Positions 61,634 through 64,000 of a stretch of DNA of 64,000 nt are shown here, piece after piece. The stretch is from Bacteroidales bacterium UBA5515 (lineage in GTDB: Bacteria; Bacteroidota; Bacteroidia; Bacteroidales; P3): positions 171,069 to 235,068 of the forward strand of contig DIOL01000032.1 of assembly GCA_002423895.1 (NCBI GenBank), in the 5' to 3' direction. The notes beneath the pieces are model-generated. The model did not search any database. It was not told the DNA's origin and saw nothing but the letters and a program-made list of their open reading frames with translations. The translations under genes and the position numbers were made by a program. Every line of letters starts with the position of its first letter. Positions within the stretch are counted from its first letter, which is position 1.

Positions 61634-62608
61634 TTATTTATTTCTGTGCATTAACTTGTTTGCAAAGTCAATAAGGTTTTGTTTTCTTTGATTATCAACT
61701 CCTATCTTCTCCAAACTCTCCATTGCCTTATTATTATAGTCCTGCATTAGTTCCTGTGCAATGGCTTTAAGGTTAAGTTTGTGGTAAATTGCTTTAATGG
61801 CGTCTTCTTTTTCCTTTTTATCGAAGTTGGTGGAGGAGAAATATTTTGTTAAAACCTCCTTATCATCTTTATCAGCAATTTCAAGAGATTTTAAATAAAG
61901 GAAAGTCTTCTTATTATCAGCTATATCTGTTCCTGTTACCTTTCCAAAATCTTCCAAATTACTCCAGCAATCCAATATATCATCTTGCAACTGAAAGGCT
62001 ATACCTATATTTAATCCAAAATTATAAAGATAATCCATATCCTTTTTATCTGCAAGAGCTGTAATTGCTCCCAATTTAAGGGCAGAGGCAAGAAGAACTC
62101 CTGTCTTAAGGCGTATCATCTCAATATATTCTTCAATACTTACATCATTTCTTTCTTCAAAACACATATCCATTGCCTGACCTTCACAAACTTCTATTGA
62201 TGCATTGGTAAAGGTTTCAACTAAATCATGTATTTGTGTTTTTTCTGCCTTTAATAAATAAGTGAAAGCCCTGGCAAACATTGTATCTCCAGAAAGTATT
62301 GCAGTATTGGTATCATATTTATTATAAACCGTTGGCATACCTCTTCTTAAAGGAGACTTATCCATAATATCATCATGCAAAAGAGTGAAATTATGAAGTA
62401 CTTCTATTGCAATTGCTGCTGGTTTAGCCTTTTCAATATCTCCAGAAAAAAGATCTGATGCCATAAGAGATAATAAAGGACGTATCCTTTTTCCTCCCTG
62501 GTGCATGGCATATTCAATAGGTTCATAAAGATTATTTGGAGAAGCTAAAAAACTTTCTTCTTCTATTATCTTTATTGCTATTTCCTGTAATTCTTCTATT
62601 GTTCTCAT
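61634..62608 (-). CDS. Polyprenyl diphosphate synthase (trans-isoprenyl)
   Basis: An all-alpha prenyl chain-elongation enzyme. The first Asp motif is LLHDDIMDKSPLRRGMPTVY (near residues 77-96), and the second is FQLQDDILDCW (near 206). 324 residues. Such enzymes make FPP, GGPP or longer chains; the size and motifs do not settle chain length. It could supply GGPP for the crtB operon at 34 kb, which lacks its own crtE, or the polyprenyl carrier. It lies 1 nt after the wecB stop and is probably co-transcribed with it. Confidence 0.9.
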   Translation of the reverse strand: MRTIEELQEIAIKIIEEESFLASPNNLYEPIEYAMHQGGKRIRPLLSLMASDLFSGDIEKAKPAAIAIEVLHNFTLLHDDIMDKSPLRRGMPTVYNKYDTNTAILSGDTMFARAFTYLLKAEKTQIHDLVETFTNASIEVCEGQAMDMCFEERNDVSIEEYIEMIRLKTGVLLASALKLGAITALADKKDMDYLYNFGLNIGIAFQLQDDILDCWSNLEDFGKVTGTDIADNKKTFLYLKSLEIADKDDKEVLTKYFSSTNFDKKEKEDAIKAIYHKLNLKAIAQELMQDYNNKAMESLEKIGVDNQRKQNLIDFANKLMHRNK

Positions 62609-62609
62609 C

Positions 62610-63740
62610 TTATAAACATTTTAGCATAACTCCACACATAAACCTGGCTGCCTGTCCATCTCCAAATATGTTTGGATAGGTTTTTGGAGGAGTATTTATA
62701 TAATTATTTACTGCATGAACTATTTTATCATAGTCTGCATCAGCAATAGCTGCATTACCACATTCAACTATTTCTACCCATTCTGTTTGAGGACGAAGTA
62801 TAACACAAGGTTTTTCAAGATAATAAGCTTCCTTTTGAACTCCACCTGAATCAGTTAAGATTAGTTTTGAGTTAGTTTCAAGATAAATCATATCAAGAAA
62901 AGAAACAGGGTCAATAATTTCTATATTTGAATTATTTTCAACTTCTTTGGCAAAGCTTTCTCCCAAAGTAAGGGGCATCATCTTCTTGGTTCTTGGATGA
63001 AGTGGAAGAATTATCTTTTGAGTTTTACTTATCTCCTCAATAGCTTTAAATATTGGTTGAAGACGATTTGCATCATCAGTATTAGTGTTTCTATGTATAG
63101 TGCAAAGAATAAAATCTTTTCCATAACAAGAAAGAGGAGTTTCTCTATTCTTAATCATTTTAGAGAAATGAAGAGTATTATCATACATAATATCACCACT
63201 ATGATAAATATTTGGTTTATTCATAGTTGGCTTTTCATGAATTTGAGTACTAAATCCTTCTCTAATTAAATTATTATATCCAGCCTTTGTTGGAGAAAAT
63301 AAAAGAGTTGAAGCATGGTCACACATAATACGGTTTATTTCTTCTGGCATATACTTGTCAAAAGAACGCAATCCAGCTTCAATATGAACTATTGGAACAT
63401 GAATCTTAGATGCAGCAATTGCACCAGATAGAGTTGAATTAGTATCTCCATAAAGAATAATAGCATTAGGCGTTTCAGTTTCTAAGATATTTTCTATCCC
63501 TTCAATCATCTTTGCCGTTTGCTCACCATGTTTTCCAGAACCAACAGCAAGATTATACTTAGGTCTTGGAATATCAAGTTCAGTAAAGAAAACCTCAGAC
63601 ATATTCCTGTCATAATGCTGTCCAGTATGAACAATTATTTCTTCAATATCATCCTTATAGTTTTCCTTAATAGCCCTACTAATAGCCGAAGCCTTAATTA
63701 TCTGAGGCCTCGCCCCTATTATTGTTATTATCTTTATCAT
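62610..63740 (-). CDS. wecB: UDP-N-acetylglucosamine 2-epimerase (non-hydrolysing)
   Basis: It interconverts UDP-GlcNAc and UDP-ManNAc, feeding ManNAc-containing surface glycans. Motifs: KIITIIGARPQIIKASAISR at the start, VHTGQHYDRNMSEVFF, HIEAGLRSFDKYMPEEINR and LTDSGGVQKEAYYLEKPCVI. 376 residues, GT-B fold, cytoplasmic. It is followed after 1 nt by the polyprenyl synthase, so sugar and lipid-carrier supply may be co-regulated. A minus-strand TATCTTTG box lies at 63806-63799. Confidence 0.94.
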   Translation of the reverse strand: MIKIITIIGARPQIIKASAISRAIKENYKDDIEEIIVHTGQHYDRNMSEVFFTELDIPRPKYNLAVGSGKHGEQTAKMIEGIENILETETPNAIILYGDTNSTLSGAIAASKIHVPIVHIEAGLRSFDKYMPEEINRIMCDHASTLLFSPTKAGYNNLIREGFSTQIHEKPTMNKPNIYHSGDIMYDNTLHFSKMIKNRETPLSCYGKDFILCTIHRNTNTDDANRLQPIFKAIEEISKTQKIILPLHPRTKKMMPLTLGESFAKEVENNSNIEIIDPVSFLDMIYLETNSKLILTDSGGVQKEAYYLEKPCVILRPQTEWVEIVECGNAAIADADYDKIVHAVNNYINTPPKTYPNIFGDGQAARFMCGVMLKCL

Positions 63741-64000
63741 ATATTATTATAAAAGTCTGTCATTAAATATTTAACAACTATATCCAATTGTTAAAGTGCA
63801 AAGATAAAGAAAAATGGTAAGAACACATTCAGAAAAACATGTTGATTAACAAAAACTGTTAGAAATCAAATTAAAGAGCATTTAAAAACAATATATGAAT
63901 ATTTCCTTGTTTTAAAATTATTTTTTACATTTGCAAGGTTAGTAAACCAATTATAATTTTGAATAAATTACCTTAACATTGACTTGTCCTGAAAAAAGTT
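63741..64000. promoter_or_regulatory. Upstream region of wecB and window end
   Basis: Holds the minus-strand TATCTTTG box at 63806-63799 for wecB and a plus-strand TACATTTG box at 63926-63933 pointing out of the window. No gene start is seen before 64000. Confidence 0.45.

Noticed and set aside
63970..64000. Possible insertion-sequence left end (ACTTGTCCTGAAAAAAGTT)
   Set aside because: It recalls IS ends, but only about 20 bases are visible before the window stops, so it cannot be supported.

Overview
This 64 kb window is AT-rich DNA from a member of the Bacteroidota, most likely order Bacteroidales; the genus cannot be told from the window. The lineage rests on several things. Genes are preceded by TAnnTTTG promoter boxes (e.g. 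4852-4845, 12000-12007, 34214-34221, 45488-45495, 49530-49523). Two proteins end in type IX secretion (T9SS) sorting domains, and two GldN-like proteins are present. There is a DUF4271-hemD-rnpA-yidD block, a guaB/PPIase/PPIase/MoxR operon, a 30-residue AURKAIP1/COX24 mini-protein, and a tmRNA whose tag ends GEESYAFAA.

Layout. 1-12 kb: a cut-off polysaccharide-deacetylase-like gene, lptB, a shrunken methyltransferase-like gene, rng, COX24, HU, ssb, yidD-rnpA-hemD-DUF4271 and a large gingipain-like C25 protease. 12-20 kb: guaB, two periplasmic PPIases, MoxR, an OmpA-like secreted protein and glutathione peroxidase. 20-28 kb is accessory: a decayed REP-associated transposase (RAYT) with its palindrome, unknown secreted proteins, a TonB receptor with a His-rich partner, a C69 peptidase, and two related secreted proteins framed by a 160-170 bp inverted repeat. 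28-34 kb: pyrH, queA, purS, pssA, frr and two surface-glycan genes. 34.2-41.5 kb: a tightly coupled carotenoid/photolyase operon (crtB, idi, cruF-like, acyltransferase, glycosyltransferase, photolyase, TPR protein, crtI). 41.7-44 kb: a two-gene cassette of a GIY-YIG nuclease and a PD-(D/E)xK-like protein. 44-52 kb: membrane protein, lipoprotein, phosphate transporter, pirin, tmRNA, tRNA-Asp, SpoU methylase and a GldN-like pair. 52-60 kb: a polymorphic-toxin locus, read right to left as T9SS-signal mini-protein, 2096-residue Rhs/YD protein with a C-terminal nuclease-like domain, and putative immunity gene. 60-64 kb: clpP, an HU-like protein, a polyprenyl synthase and wecB.

The most unusual signal lies between genes. 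At least seven non-coding loci (about 2.51, 11.67, 20.04, 26.16, 28.02, 45.34 and 61.43 kb) carry two to five imperfect direct repeats spaced almost exactly 21 bp apart (22-23 bp in two of them). The unit sequence is mostly different at each locus while the spacing is shared. Twenty-one bp is two turns of B-DNA. A second dispersed family, GTGCGGGA...TCCCGCAC palindromes, sits beside the RAYT remnant and on both sides of the toxin operon.
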